The translations under genes and the position numbers were made by a program. A stretch of 64,000 nucleotides of DNA, taken from Microvirga lupini. Lineage in GTDB: Bacteria > Pseudomonadota > Alphaproteobacteria > Rhizobiales > Beijerinckiaceae. Positions 17,446 to 26,067 of the stretch are shown piece by piece. The first letter of the stretch is position 1. Each line of letters opens with the position of its first letter. The notes below the pieces were generated by a model that was not told the DNA's origin, did no database searches, and saw only the letters and a list, made by a program, of their open reading frames with translations. Where the stretch lies: NCBI RefSeq assembly GCF_014191055.1, contig NZ_JACHWB010000004.1, positions 186,001 to 250,000 on the forward strand, read 5' to 3'.

Positions 17446-18387
17446 ATGAAATCACTCGTTACAGGTCTTGCCGCAGCCGCCGCTCTGACCCTTGCCGCGA
17501 TCACCCCGGCTGCCGCGCAGCAGAATTCCCGCATCATCGTCGTCAGCCATGGACAGGCCAACGATCCGTTCTGGTCCGTGGTCAAGAACGGCGTGGCGGC
17601 GGCCGGCCAGGACATGAAGGTCCAGGTCGATTACCGCGCACCCGAGACCTTCGATATGGTCGCCATGGCCCAGCTCATCGATGCGGCCGTGAACCAGAAG
17701 CCCGCCGGTCTCATCGTCTCCATTCCGGATTCCTCGGCGCTCGGCCCGGCCATCCAGAAGGCCGTGGCCGCCGGCATTCCGGTGATCTCCATGAACTCCG
17801 GCTCCGACGTGTCGAAGAAGCTCGGCGCTCTGCTCCATGTGGGCCAGGATGAGGTTCAGGCCGGGCGCATCGCCGGAGCGAAACTCAAGGAGATGGGCGG
17901 CAAGGTCGGCCTGTGCGTGAACCAGGAGGTGGGTAACGTGTCGCTCGACCTGCGCTGCAAGGGCTTCACGGAGGGCTTCGGCGGCAAGGTGACGGTACTG
18001 CCGGTCACCAACGATCCGGCGGATATCCGCGCCAAGGTGAAGGCGGCGGTTGCGGCGGACAGCTCCGTCGACACGATCCTGGCGCTCGGCGCAGGCACGG
18101 CCGGCGAGCCGTCGGTGGCGGCCGTCAAGGAAGCCGGCAAGACCGGCGCCATCCGCGTGGCGACCTTCGACATGTCGGCGGGCTTCCTCAAGTCGGTGGC
18201 TGCGGGCGAAGCGGTTTTCGCCATCGATCAGCAGCAATACCTGCAGGGTTATCTGCCGGTGGTGTTCCTGGCCAACTACGCCAAGTACGGCCTCATGCCG
18301 GGCGGTGACGTGGCTTCGGGCCCGAACCTGATCACCAAGGACAAGGCCGCTCAGGTGGTCGAGCTGTCCGCCAAAGGCATCCGCTAA
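17446..18387 (+). CDS. Sugar ABC transporter substrate-binding protein, probable inositol binding
   Basis: A 313-residue periplasmic protein of the Peripla_BP_4 (RbsB-like) family. A Sec signal peptide ends near TPAAAQQ. The mature start IIVVSHGQANDPFWSVVKNG is the usual sugar-binding-protein opening, with the Phe-Trp pair that stacks against the ligand. A GGGAGG site precedes the ATG. Its position beside iolR and an IolR-type operator makes myo-inositol the likely ligand (inference). It is followed by a hairpin and then the permease and ATPase genes. Confidence 0.88.
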   Translation: MKSLVTGLAAAAALTLAAITPAAAQQNSRIIVVSHGQANDPFWSVVKNGVAAAGQDMKVQVDYRAPETFDMVAMAQLIDAAVNQKPAGLIVSIPDSSALGPAIQKAVAAGIPVISMNSGSDVSKKLGALLHVGQDEVQAGRIAGAKLKEMGGKVGLCVNQEVGNVSLDLRCKGFTEGFGGKVTVLPVTNDPADIRAKVKAAVAADSSVDTILALGAGTAGEPSVAAVKEAGKTGAIRVATFDMSAGFLKSVAAGEAVFAIDQQQYLQGYLPVVFLANYAKYGLMPGGDVASGPNLITKDKAAQVVELSAKGIR

Positions 18388-18398
18388 ACCAACATTGA

Positions 18399-18427
18399 AA
18401 GCCCGCAGTCACACGGATTGCGGGCTT
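18399..18427 (+). terminator. Hairpin between binding-protein and permease genes
   Basis: A perfect 9-bp stem (AAGCCCGCA and TGCGGGCTT) with an 11-base loop begins 11 bases after the binding-protein stop. Such partial terminators or stability hairpins commonly give excess binding protein over membrane subunits. Confidence 0.65.
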
Positions 18428-18459
18428 GTCATTTACATGCATTCGTTGGGGAGGCGCCC

Positions 18460-19602
18460 ATGGTGAACACCACTCAGCCGACCGCAGATCTGTCTCCGGC
18501 GCCAACCGTCAAGAAGATCCAGGACGAGCGGCTGCGGGAGGTCTCCCTCGTGACCAGGATCATGCGGCGCCCCGAACTCGGGGCGCTGGCCGGTCTCATC
18601 CTGGTCGCGATCTTCTTCGCCTCCACGGCCGATCCGTCGATGTTCACGCTCGCCGGCATCATGAACATCCTGTCGCCGGCGGCGCAGCTCGGCATTCTCG
18701 CCATCGCGGCGGCGCTCCTGATGATCGGCGGCGAGTTCGATCTCTCCATCGGCTCCATGGTGGCCTTCACGGGCCTCGTCTTCGGCGCGTTCATCACGCT
18801 GAGCGGCTGGTCCCTGCTGCTCGCCATCGCGGCGACCCTCGTGGTGGCGGCGGTTCTCGGCGGCCTCAACGGACAGCTGGTGATCCGCACACGGCTGCCC
18901 TCCTTCATCGTCACGCTCGCCTTCCTGTTCATCCTGCGCGGCCTGTCGCTTGTGGGCTTGAAATGGGCCACCGGCGGCTCGACCCAGATGCGCGGCATCG
19001 GCGATCAGGCGGGCGAGGGAATTATCCGCGAACTTTTTTCCGGCGTCGCCTTCGAGGGCGCGTTCTCGTGGCTTGCCGCCAATGACATCATCGCCAAATT
19101 CCCGAACGGCACTCCGACCGTGACGGGCGTGCCGGTCTCCATCGTCTGGTTCGTGGGCTTCGCGCTTCTCGCCACCTGGGTGCTCCTGCGCACGCGGGCC
19201 GGAAACTGGATTTTTGCTGCGGGCGGCGATCCCAACGCGGCACGCAATTCCGGTGTGCCGGTCGACCGGGTCAAGACGGCGCTCTTCATGCTCACCGCCG
19301 CCGCGGCGGCGCTCGTGGCCATCCTGACCGTGCTCGATGCCGGCTCGACCGATGCGCGGCGCGGGTTCCAGAAGGAGTTCGAGGCCATCATCGCGGCGGT
19401 GATCGGCGGCTGCCTGCTCACCGGCGGCTACGGCTCGGCCATCGGGGCCTTCTTCGGCGCCATCATCTTCGGCATGGTGTCCATCGGGCTGACCTACACG
19501 CGCTTCGATTCCGACTGGTTCCAGGTGTTCCTCGGCGCCATGCTGCTGCTCGCGGTTTTGTTCAACAACTTCATCCGCCGCAAGGTGACGGGAGAGCGCT
19601 GA
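18460..19602 (+). CDS. Sugar ABC transporter permease, RbsC/FrcC type
   Basis: A 380-residue inner-membrane protein of the BPD_transp_2 sugar permease group. It has about ten hydrophobic segments, the conserved [17 protein letters not shown] motif, [19 protein letters not shown], and the distal [19 protein letters not shown]. The start at 18460 follows a TTGGGGAGG site; an in-frame ATG at 18418 lies within the upstream hairpin and is rejected. The last base of the stop overlaps the ATPase start. Probable inositol transport subunit. Confidence 0.88.
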   Translation: MVNTTQPTADLSPAPTVKKIQDERLREVSLVTRIMRRPELGALAGLILVAIFFASTADPSMFTLAGIMNILSPAAQLGILAIAAALLMIGGEFDLSIGSMVAFTGLVFGAFITLSGWSLLLAIAATLVVAAVLGGLNGQLVIRTRLPSFIVTLAFLFILRGLSLVGLKWATGGSTQMRGIGDQAGEGIIRELFSGVAFEGAFSWLAANDIIAKFPNGTPTVTGVPVSIVWFVGFALLATWVLLRTRAGNWIFAAGGDPNAARNSGVPVDRVKTALFMLTAAAAALVAILTVLDAGSTDARRGFQKEFEAIIAAVIGGCLLTGGYGSAIGAFFGAIIFGMVSIGLTYTRFDSDWFQVFLGAMLLLAVLFNNFIRRKVTGER

Positions 19603-20387
19603 TGGAGAACCAGGTTCCGCTCATCGAGATCCGCAACCTCGTCAAACATTTCGGCTCGGTGATCGCCCTGTCAGGCGTATCACTCAGCGTCCATCGCGGC
19701 GAGGTCATGTGCCTGCTCGGCGACAACGGTGCGGGAAAATCGACGCTCATCAAGACGCTCGCCGGCGTTCACAAGCCCACCTCCGGCGACTTCCTGGTCG
19801 AAGGAAGACCTGTGAGCTTCACCAGCCCGCGCGACGCGCTCGATGCGGGCATCGCCACGGTCTACCAGGATCTCGCGATGATCCCGCTCATGTCGGTGAC
19901 ACGCAACTTCTTCATGGGCCGCGAGCCGGTGAAGGGCATCTGGCCTTTCCGCCGCGTCGACTTCGATCATTGCGACGAGGTCACCCGTGAGGAGATGCAC
20001 AAGATCGGCATCGACGTGCGCGATCCGCATCAGGCGGTGGGCACGCTCTCCGGTGGCGAGCGGCAATGCGTGGCCATCGCCCGGGCGGTCTATTTCGGCG
20101 CCAAGGTGCTGATCCTCGACGAGCCGACCTCGGCGCTCGGCGTGGCGCAGACCTCCATGGTGCTGAAATACATCCATCAGGTGCGCCAGAAGGGGCTGGG
20201 CGTCATCTTCATCACCCACAACGTGCGCCACGCCTATGCGGTGGGCGACCGCTTCACCGTGCTCAATCGGGGCAAGACGCTCGGTACCTACGCCAAATCC
20301 GAGATCGCCATCGACGAGCTGCAGAACCTGATGGCCGGCGGCAAGGAATTGCAGGCGGTGTCGGCGGAGTTGGGCGGGATGGTTTAG
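19602..20387 (+). CDS. Sugar ABC transporter ATP-binding protein, single-domain (FrcA-like)
   Basis: A 261-residue ATPase with Walker [17 protein letters not shown], signature [15 protein letters not shown] and Walker [13 protein letters not shown]. Many sugar importers of this class (RbsA, MglA, Caulobacter inositol IatA) use a duplicated ATPase of about 500 residues. This one has a single domain, as in the rhizobial fructose FrcBCA system, and must work as a homodimer. It shares one base with the permease gene. Confidence 0.88.
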   Translation: MENQVPLIEIRNLVKHFGSVIALSGVSLSVHRGEVMCLLGDNGAGKSTLIKTLAGVHKPTSGDFLVEGRPVSFTSPRDALDAGIATVYQDLAMIPLMSVTRNFFMGREPVKGIWPFRRVDFDHCDEVTREEMHKIGIDVRDPHQAVGTLSGGERQCVAIARAVYFGAKVLILDEPTSALGVAQTSMVLKYIHQVRQKGLGVIFITHNVRHAYAVGDRFTVLNRGKTLGTYAKSEIAIDELQNLMAGGKELQAVSAELGGMV

Positions 20388-20433
20388 CGTGCCACTCCTG
20401 CTCGGGTCATGAAAGCGTGAGCGGAAAGAATGC

Positions 20434-20802
20434 ATGATCAGGGGCATGCTTCTTCGCATCGCTGAGATACTCGCTTTCGCATGGTGGCTGTTCGCCTTCG
20501 GAGCAACCTTCCTGTTCACGGTCCATCTGCCGTATCACGAGACAGTGCCGCAGCAGGATGGTTGTTACCTGACGTCTGACTGGTTCATGAATGTCGATTG
20601 TGGATCGAGTGAGGGCACAGATCTGCTTGGAGGCTTGCTGACCTGGGCTATGCTGTGGACGAAGGATGTCGATGTCCTGATCAGCCTCTCGACGATCCCG
20701 GTTCTCGCGCCTCTCGTGCTTCTCTGGCTTGGTTCGGTCTTCCTCGCGGCCAGTTTCCTGCTTCGAGTGCTGCTCAAAATTCAACATCGGAGGTCAGCAT
20801 GA
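20434..20802 (+). CDS. Small hypothetical membrane protein
   Basis: A 122-residue protein that I cannot assign to a family. It has one membrane helix near residues 10-30 (AEILAFAWWLFAFGATFLF), a loop of roughly 50 residues with two cysteines (DGCY and VDCG) that could form a disulfide in the periplasm, and one or two more hydrophobic segments near residues 65-112. Its stop overlaps the start of the downstream dehydrogenase by four bases (ATGA at 20799-20802), which supports it being a translated, coupled gene. Its base composition looks less GC-rich than its neighbours. Confidence 0.6.
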   Translation: MIRGMLLRIAEILAFAWWLFAFGATFLFTVHLPYHETVPQQDGCYLTSDWFMNVDCGSSEGTDLLGGLLTWAMLWTKDVDVLISLSTIPVLAPLVLLWLGSVFLAASFLLRVLLKIQHRRSA

Positions 20803-21920
20803 CTTCACTCGGCATCGGCCTCATCGGCACCGGCTATATGGGCAAGTGCCACGCGCTGGCCTGGAACGCCGTTGCGGCGGTGTTTGGAGATGTGGCGCGG
20901 CCGCGCCTTGCGGTGTTGGCCGAGCATTCGCAGGAGCTGGCTGACAGAAAGGCTCAGGAGCTTGGCTTTGCCCGCGCCACCGGCGACTGGCGCACGGTCG
21001 TCACTGATCCCGCCGTCGACGTGGTGTCGATCACCACGCCCAATGCCTTTCACCCCGAGATGGCGATTGCGGCCCTGGAGGCGGGCAAGCATGTGTGGTG
21101 CGAGAAGCCCATGGCGACGCGGCTTCCCGATGCGGAGCGGATGCTGGCTGCGGCATGCGCTTCGGGCAAGGTCGCGGCGCTCGGCTACAACTACATCCAG
21201 AACCCGATCATCCGCCTGATCCGGCATCTCCTCGACGACGGCGAGATCGGCGAGGTCAACCATGTGCGCCTCGAGATGGACGAGGATTTCATGGCGGATC
21301 CCGAGGCGCTCTTCTATTGGAAGAGCGAGGCGAGCTCGGGCCATGGGGCGCTCGACGATTTCGGTGTCCATGCGCTCAGCCTGATCCGAGTGCTGTTCGG
21401 CGGCGTGCGGCGCGTGTGCGGGCAGATGGCGAAGCCCTATGCGGACCGTCCGGTGCAGGGCGGGGGACGACGCGCTGTTGAGACTTACGACATCGCGACA
21501 ACCTTGATCGAGTTGGAGACCGGCGCCTCCGGGGTGATCGCGCTCAACCGCTCCGCCTGGGGCCGCAAGGGGCGCATCTTTATGCAGCTCTTCGGGTCGA
21601 AGGGTACCATCGTATACGACCAGGAGCGCATGAACGAGGTGCAGCTCTACACGGTTGACGGGCTGACGGATCGCCAGGGCTTCCGCACCATCCTCACCGG
21701 GCCGCAGCATCCGCCCTATGACAGGTTCATCCCCGCTCCCGGCCATGGCTTGGGCTTCAACGATCTGAAGGTCATCGAGTGCCGCGAGCTGATCCGGCGC
21801 CTCGACGGCGAGCGCGCGCATTTGATCGAGTTCGAGGACGGCATTTGCATCGAACGGACAGTGGATGCGATCGCGCGCAGCGCGCATGAGGGGCGGTGGG
21901 TGGAGGTGGAAGGCAGATAG
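20799..21920 (+). CDS. Gfo/Idh/MocA family oxidoreductase
   Basis: A 373-residue NAD(P)-dependent dehydrogenase. The Rossmann start is GLIGTGYMGKCHALAW, the cofactor motif is CEKPMATR, and the C-terminal GFO_IDH_MocA domain follows (GHGALDDFGVHALSLIR, with an Asp and His in catalytic spacing). A CGGAGG site precedes the ATG at 20799; a longer in-frame start at 20655 is rejected because it overlaps the membrane protein gene. Placed after the inositol-type transporter, it probably acts on another inositol isomer, an inositol derivative or a related sugar (inference). It is not the main IolG, which is at 15092. Confidence 0.87.
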   Translation: MTSLGIGLIGTGYMGKCHALAWNAVAAVFGDVARPRLAVLAEHSQELADRKAQELGFARATGDWRTVVTDPAVDVVSITTPNAFHPEMAIAALEAGKHVWCEKPMATRLPDAERMLAAACASGKVAALGYNYIQNPIIRLIRHLLDDGEIGEVNHVRLEMDEDFMADPEALFYWKSEASSGHGALDDFGVHALSLIRVLFGGVRRVCGQMAKPYADRPVQGGGRRAVETYDIATTLIELETGASGVIALNRSAWGRKGRIFMQLFGSKGTIVYDQERMNEVQLYTVDGLTDRQGFRTILTGPQHPPYDRFIPAPGHGLGFNDLKVIECRELIRRLDGERAHLIEFEDGICIERTVDAIARSAHEGRWVEVEGR

Positions 21921-21947
21921 AAGAAAAGCGCGACATTGATCCACCTT

Positions 21948-22045
21948 GTCATCCCCGGCGGTCCGCAGGACCGGGAAGGGGATCCACTCACATACTCGAT
22001 GTTATGGATTCCCTTCCCCTCCGCTGCGCTCCGGCCGGGAATGAC
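21948..22045. repeat. Type B palindromic repeat, copy 1
   Basis: A unit of about 98 bases with arms beginning GTCATCCCCGGCGGTCCGCA and ending CTCCGGCCGGGAATGAC, around a central GGGAAGGGGATCCAC / GGATTCCCTTCCCC pair. A nearly identical copy is at 59045-59143. Confidence 0.7.
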
Positions 22046-22146
22046 ACCCTTGTGGTTCTGACGCTCCTTGCGTTCTGACACCCTCTCCGTCATCCCCGGG
22101 CTTGTCCCGGGGATCCACGTCTTTCCCCCGCAAGTCACCCTCCGCC

Positions 22147-22247
22147 CTCCTCCTGAGGAGCAGCCGTTAGGCTGCGTATCGAAGGAGGATCCAGTGCTCT
22201 CTAGACCCTCCTTCGATACGCCGCTGCGCGGCTCCTCAGGATGAGGT
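22147..22247. repeat. Type A palindromic repeat, copy 1
   Basis: An imperfect palindrome of about 100 bases. The arms carry CCTGAGGAGCAGCC and GGCTCCTCAGGATGAGG, with inner CGAAGGAGGATCC and CTCCTTCG. Four more copies occur in this window (39235, 41086, 46929, 58919). The repeated arms with a variable middle look like a mobile or REP/BIME-like intergenic element. Confidence 0.7.
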
Positions 22248-22318
22248 TGAGGATGCGGTGAAGGGTCTTGAAGACGTGGATGGCCGGAACAAGTCCGGCC
22301 ATGACGAGGAAGGTTGGC

Positions 22319-24121
22319 TCAACCCGCGTGCGCTTTCACCACGTCGAGGAACGCATCCGCATAGCGGTCGAGCTTGGCTTGGCCGACGCCATGAACTTCC
22401 CCGAAGGCGCGCACCGTCACCGGGCGCTTGGCCGCCATGTCGATGAGGCTCCGGTCGGAGAAGATGACGTAGGCCGGCACGCCCTCTTCCTTGGCGAGCC
22501 GCGTGCGCAGGGCTTTCAGATCGAGGAGCAGCGGATCGTCGGACGGCACCACGGAATCCGCCTCCATCCGGCCGCGCCGACGGCGTCGCTCGGCCGGTTT
22601 CATGAGCACGTCGGAGCGCAGCTCGATCTTCTCCTGGCCTTTGAGCACGGCGACACCCCGGTCGGTGAGGGTCCAGCGGCCGTATTCGGCGAGTTCCAGG
22701 CCGATCAGGCCCGCAGCATAGATCTGCCGTAGCAGCGAGCGCCATTCGTTCTTCGAGCGGTCGCCCCCGACGCCGAAGGTCTTCAGCTTGTCGTGACCGA
22801 AGCGGCGGATCGAATCCGTGGCCTCTCCCGTCAGGATGCTGATGAGATGCTCGGTGCCGAAGCGCTCGCCGGTGCGCACGATGGCGGAGAGAATTTTCTG
22901 GGCCTCGATGGTGCCGTCGAAGGACATCACGCCGTCGATGCACAAATCGCAGTTGCCGCAAGGCTCGGCGCTCTCGCCGAAATAGGCGAGCAGCGTCTGG
23001 CGGCGGCAGCGCGGCGCTTCGCACAGGGCGACGAGCGCGTTGAGGCGCTGGCGCTCGACGCGCTTCTGCTCGTCGGCCGCATCGCTCTCCTCGATCTGCA
23101 GGCGGCGCAGGCGCATGTCGTCGAGGCCGTAGAGGGTGAGCGTGTCGGCGGGTGCGCCGTCGCGGCCCGCGCGGCCGATCTCCTGGTAATAGGCCTCGAT
23201 GGATTTCGGCAGGGCCGCATGCGCCACGAATCGCACGTCCGGCTTGTCGATGCCCATGCCGAAGGCGACGGTCGCCACCATCACGACGCCGTCCTCCTGC
23301 AGGAAGATGTCCTGGTTCTTGGCGCGATCCTGCTGGTGCATGCCCGCATGATAGGGCAGGGCGCGATAACCCGCCTGACTTAAGGAATCGGCGAGCCTCT
23401 CCGTGGCGTCGCGCGACGAGCAATAGACGATGCCGCTCTCGTGCCGGTGCTTGTCGAGGAAGCCGAAGAGTTGGCGCTTGGAATTCTCCTTCGCCTGCAT
23501 GGCGAGCCGTAAGTTAGGCCGGTCGAAGCCGTGGATGAAGAGGCGCGGCTCCTCCTCGAACAGCCGGTGCATGATGTCGCCGCGCGTCGCCACGTCGGCC
23601 GTGGCGGTGAGCGCGATGGTCTGCACATTGCCGAGCCGCTGGCGCACCTCGCCGAGCATGGCGTATTCGGGCCGGAAATCGTGGCCCCATTGCGAGACGC
23701 AATGCGCCTCGTCGATGGCGAGCAGATTGACGCCCGAACGGGCGAGCCACTCGGTGGTGCCGGTATTGGCGAGCCGCTCAGGCGAAGCGTAGAGGATACG
23801 CATGCGCCGGTCGCGCACCGCGTCCACCACGCGGCGATTCTCGTCCTGGTCGTTGGCCGAGTTGAGGCTGCCCGCCTCGATGCCGAAATGGCGCAAAGCC
23901 GCCACCTGGTCGCGCATGAGGGCGATGAGCGGCGAGACCACGAGGGTCAGTCCCTCCCGGGCGAGCGTCGGCAGCTGGAAGCAGAGCGACTTGCCGGCGC
24001 CGGTCGGCATGACGGCCAGAACGTCCTCGCCAGCCAGCACCGCGCGCACGATCTCTTCCTGTCCTTCGCGGAAGGAGGGGAAGCCGAACACGTCGTGGAG
24101 GATTTTAACCGGATCGATCAC
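22319..24121 (-). CDS. recQ: ATP-dependent DNA helicase RecQ
   Basis: A 600-residue 3'-5' DNA helicase for recombination and fork repair. Motif I (GAGKS at 41-45) and the DEAH box in AIDEAHCVSQWGHDFRPEY (a RecQ hallmark) are present. So are the arginine-finger region QEIGRAGRDG, the zinc-binding cysteines in CEAPRCRRQ and CGNCDLC, a winged-helix domain, and a C-terminal HRDC domain (AYVIFSDRSL, GVGQAKLDRYADAF). The length is normal for RecQ. It overlaps the upstream flavoprotein gene by four bases. Confidence 0.95.
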   Translation of the reverse strand: MIDPVKILHDVFGFPSFREGQEEIVRAVLAGEDVLAVMPTGAGKSLCFQLPTLAREGLTLVVSPLIALMRDQVAALRHFGIEAGSLNSANDQDENRRVVDAVRDRRMRILYASPERLANTGTTEWLARSGVNLLAIDEAHCVSQWGHDFRPEYAMLGEVRQRLGNVQTIALTATADVATRGDIMHRLFEEEPRLFIHGFDRPNLRLAMQAKENSKRQLFGFLDKHRHESGIVYCSSRDATERLADSLSQAGYRALPYHAGMHQQDRAKNQDIFLQEDGVVMVATVAFGMGIDKPDVRFVAHAALPKSIEAYYQEIGRAGRDGAPADTLTLYGLDDMRLRRLQIEESDAADEQKRVERQRLNALVALCEAPRCRRQTLLAYFGESAEPCGNCDLCIDGVMSFDGTIEAQKILSAIVRTGERFGTEHLISILTGEATDSIRRFGHDKLKTFGVGGDRSKNEWRSLLRQIYAAGLIGLELAEYGRWTLTDRGVAVLKGQEKIELRSDVLMKPAERRRRRGRMEADSVVPSDDPLLLDLKALRTRLAKEEGVPAYVIFSDRSLIDMAAKRPVTVRAFGEVHGVGQAKLDRYADAFLDVVKAHAG

Positions 24122-25389
24122 GTGTGCCGTGTGGCCGATGAGGGCCTTGAGGTCAATGCGGCATCGGGAATCTGGAGCTGCGCCAGCACTCCCTTGGCGG
24201 CCGCGATGCCCGTGGCGAAGGTGGCCTGGAGCAGGTAGCCGCCGGTGGGCGCCTCCCAGTCCAGCATCTCGCCGGCCACGAATACGCCGGGCATCCGGCG
24301 CAGCATCAGGTGTTCGTCGAGTTCGCTGAACGGCACGCCGCCGGCGCTGGAGATCGCCCGGTCGAGGGATTTCGTGCCGGTCAGCCGCAACGGCACGGCC
24401 TTGATCAGGCGGGCGAGAGCCCCAGGATCGGTTGGCAGGGCCGGAGACGCCTCCCGCAAAAGCGCGATGCCGACCGGGCTTAAAGACGCTGCTTTGCGCA
24501 GGAAAGTCGAGGTGGACTGGCCTTTCCGGGGAGCATCGAGCTTCTTCAGCAGGGCCTCGGGGGAGAGGTCGGGCCGCAGGTCGATGTGCAGGAGGGCGCT
24601 GCCCTCCCGCTCGATGGCGTCGCGTAAGCGGGCCGACAGGGCGTAGACCGCCCCGCCCTCGATGCCGTCCTGCGTGACGATGGCCTCGCCCTTAACGGTG
24701 GCGCCCTCGAAGGACAGAGCGATTCGCTTCAAGGGCTCGCCCGCGAAACGGCTTCGCATGATCTCGGACCAGGGGCAGAGGAAGCCCATATTGGCCGGAC
24801 GAAGCGTCGAGACCGCGATGCCGCGCCGGGTGAGAAGTTCCACCCAGCTGCCGTCAGAGCCGAGCCGGGGCCAGCTTGCGCCGCCGAGGGCCAGGATCGT
24901 GGCATCGGGCCTGGTCCGCACCGGCTCGCCGGCCGCATCGGTGAAGACGAGGGCGCCCTCATCGTCCCAGCCCTGCCAGCGGTGGCGCAGGGCAAAGCGC
25001 ACGCCGAGCTCGTCCAACCGCCGCAGCCAGACGCGCAGCAGGGGGGAGGCCTTGAACGCCCGGGGGAACACCCGCCCGCTGGAGCCCACGAAGGTCTCTT
25101 GCCCCAAGCCCTCGCACCAGGCGCGCAGGTCGGCCGGGGCGAAGGCCTCGATCAGGGGGGCAAGATGTGGCCGGGCCTCGGCATAGCGGGCGGCGAATCG
25201 CTCGAACTCTTCCGAATGGGTCAGGTTCAGGCCGCCCCGGCCCGCCATGAGCAGCTTGCGGCCGACCGAAGGCATCTGGTCGTAGACCCTCAAGGACAGG
25301 CCCGCACGCGCCAGAACCTCCGCGGCGATCAGGCCGGCGGGGCCGCCGCCGATGATGGCGACTTCGGGATCTGTGGGGAGTGGGGACAT
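24118..25389 (-). CDS. NAD(P)/FAD-dependent oxidoreductase, HI0933/BaiN-like (TIGR03862 type)
   Basis: A 423-residue flavoprotein of the HI0933 family. The FAD-binding dinucleotide fold is EVAIIGGGPAGLIAAEVLA, followed by the family motif GRGGLNLTHSE. ALGGASWPRLGSDGSW lies in the middle, and the C-terminal FAD segment FVAGEMLDWEAPTGGYLLQ comes near the end. The catalytic reaction is not established for most members. The start at 25389 gives a normal N-terminus; the frame runs back to 25446. The stop overlaps the recQ start, so the two may be co-transcribed. Confidence 0.85.
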   Translation of the reverse strand: MSPLPTDPEVAIIGGGPAGLIAAEVLARAGLSLRVYDQMPSVGRKLLMAGRGGLNLTHSEEFERFAARYAEARPHLAPLIEAFAPADLRAWCEGLGQETFVGSSGRVFPRAFKASPLLRVWLRRLDELGVRFALRHRWQGWDDEGALVFTDAAGEPVRTRPDATILALGGASWPRLGSDGSWVELLTRRGIAVSTLRPANMGFLCPWSEIMRSRFAGEPLKRIALSFEGATVKGEAIVTQDGIEGGAVYALSARLRDAIEREGSALLHIDLRPDLSPEALLKKLDAPRKGQSTSTFLRKAASLSPVGIALLREASPALPTDPGALARLIKAVPLRLTGTKSLDRAISSAGGVPFSELDEHLMLRRMPGVFVAGEMLDWEAPTGGYLLQATFATGIAAAKGVLAQLQIPDAALTSRPSSATRHT

Positions 25390-25541
25390 GCGGTCAGCTG
25401 ACGCGGGATGACGAGGAATCTGGACCCTCACGCTGCACCATGGCATTGAGCGGCATCGGGTTCATGGTTCGAAGCACATGAACGCCACAGGGTCTTTTTT
25501 CAAGGGGAGCGGCGCCTGAACGCCGCCCGAAGGGGAATGCG

Positions 25542-26006
25542 ATGCGTGCTCTTACCGTCTGCGCACTGGTGGCGCTGGGTCTGGCCGGCTGCGCTGGCGA
25601 TTTGGCCTTGACCCCCAAGGATGCCGTTCTGGCGAGTTCGACCAATGACGCGGCCGCGGCCGCGCGGCTGATCTCGGCCTATCGCGTGTCGAAGGGCCTG
25701 AGCCCGGTGACGGTGGATTCGTCCCTCAACAAGGCAGCCGAGCACCAGGCCCGCGCCGTGGCGGCGGCCGGCCGCCTCAGCCACGGCAGCTTCGCCAAGC
25801 GCATGGACGATTACGGCATCGTCGGCTACTCGGCCGAGAACCTCTCGGCCGGCCAGGACTCCATCGACGGCGCCATCGGCCGCTGGAAGGCCTCGCCCGG
25901 CCATAACAGCAACCTCCTGATGCCCGAGGCCCGTAAGATCGGCCTCGCCCGGGCGGATGCCAACAACCGCTATGGCCGTTACTGGGCGCTCGTGCTCGGA
26001 CAATAG
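25542..26006 (+). CDS. CAP (SCP/PR1) domain lipoprotein
   Basis: A 154-residue exported protein. The N-terminus has a lipoprotein signal with the lipobox LAGC, placing the mature Cys near residue 17. The rest is a bacterial CAP domain: ISAYRVSKGLSPVTVDSSLN, AAEHQARAVAAAGRLSHGSF (the conserved His), AENLSAG and WKASPGHNSNLLMPEARKIG. The domain is widespread in Rhizobiales and its function is unknown; suggested roles are sterol or lipid binding or proteolysis. It stands alone, 61 bases before the permease gene. Confidence 0.85.
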   Translation: MRALTVCALVALGLAGCAGDLALTPKDAVLASSTNDAAAAARLISAYRVSKGLSPVTVDSSLNKAAEHQARAVAAAGRLSHGSFAKRMDDYGIVGYSAENLSAGQDSIDGAIGRWKASPGHNSNLLMPEARKIGLARADANNRYGRYWALVLGQ

Positions 26007-26067
26007 CGAAGGCACTAATGAGGGCGTGACGCGTTAGGACTCCGGTTCCTCTCGCTTCACGCTCCCC

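Larger units (their letters stand above)
21921..22318. other. Intergenic region made of dispersed repeats
   Basis: A 398-base stretch between convergent genes with no credible coding region. It contains a type B palindrome (21948-22045), a short GTCATCCCCGG hairpin unit (22091-22121), a type A palindrome (22147-22247), and a short unit around 22276-22305. Near-identical units recur elsewhere in the window, so this is repeat accumulation rather than a decayed gene. Confidence 0.7.

Noticed and set aside
22140..22250. Possible CRISPR-like repeats
   Set aside because: The repeats are palindromic, dispersed over tens of kilobases and not in a regular array, and no cas gene is present.
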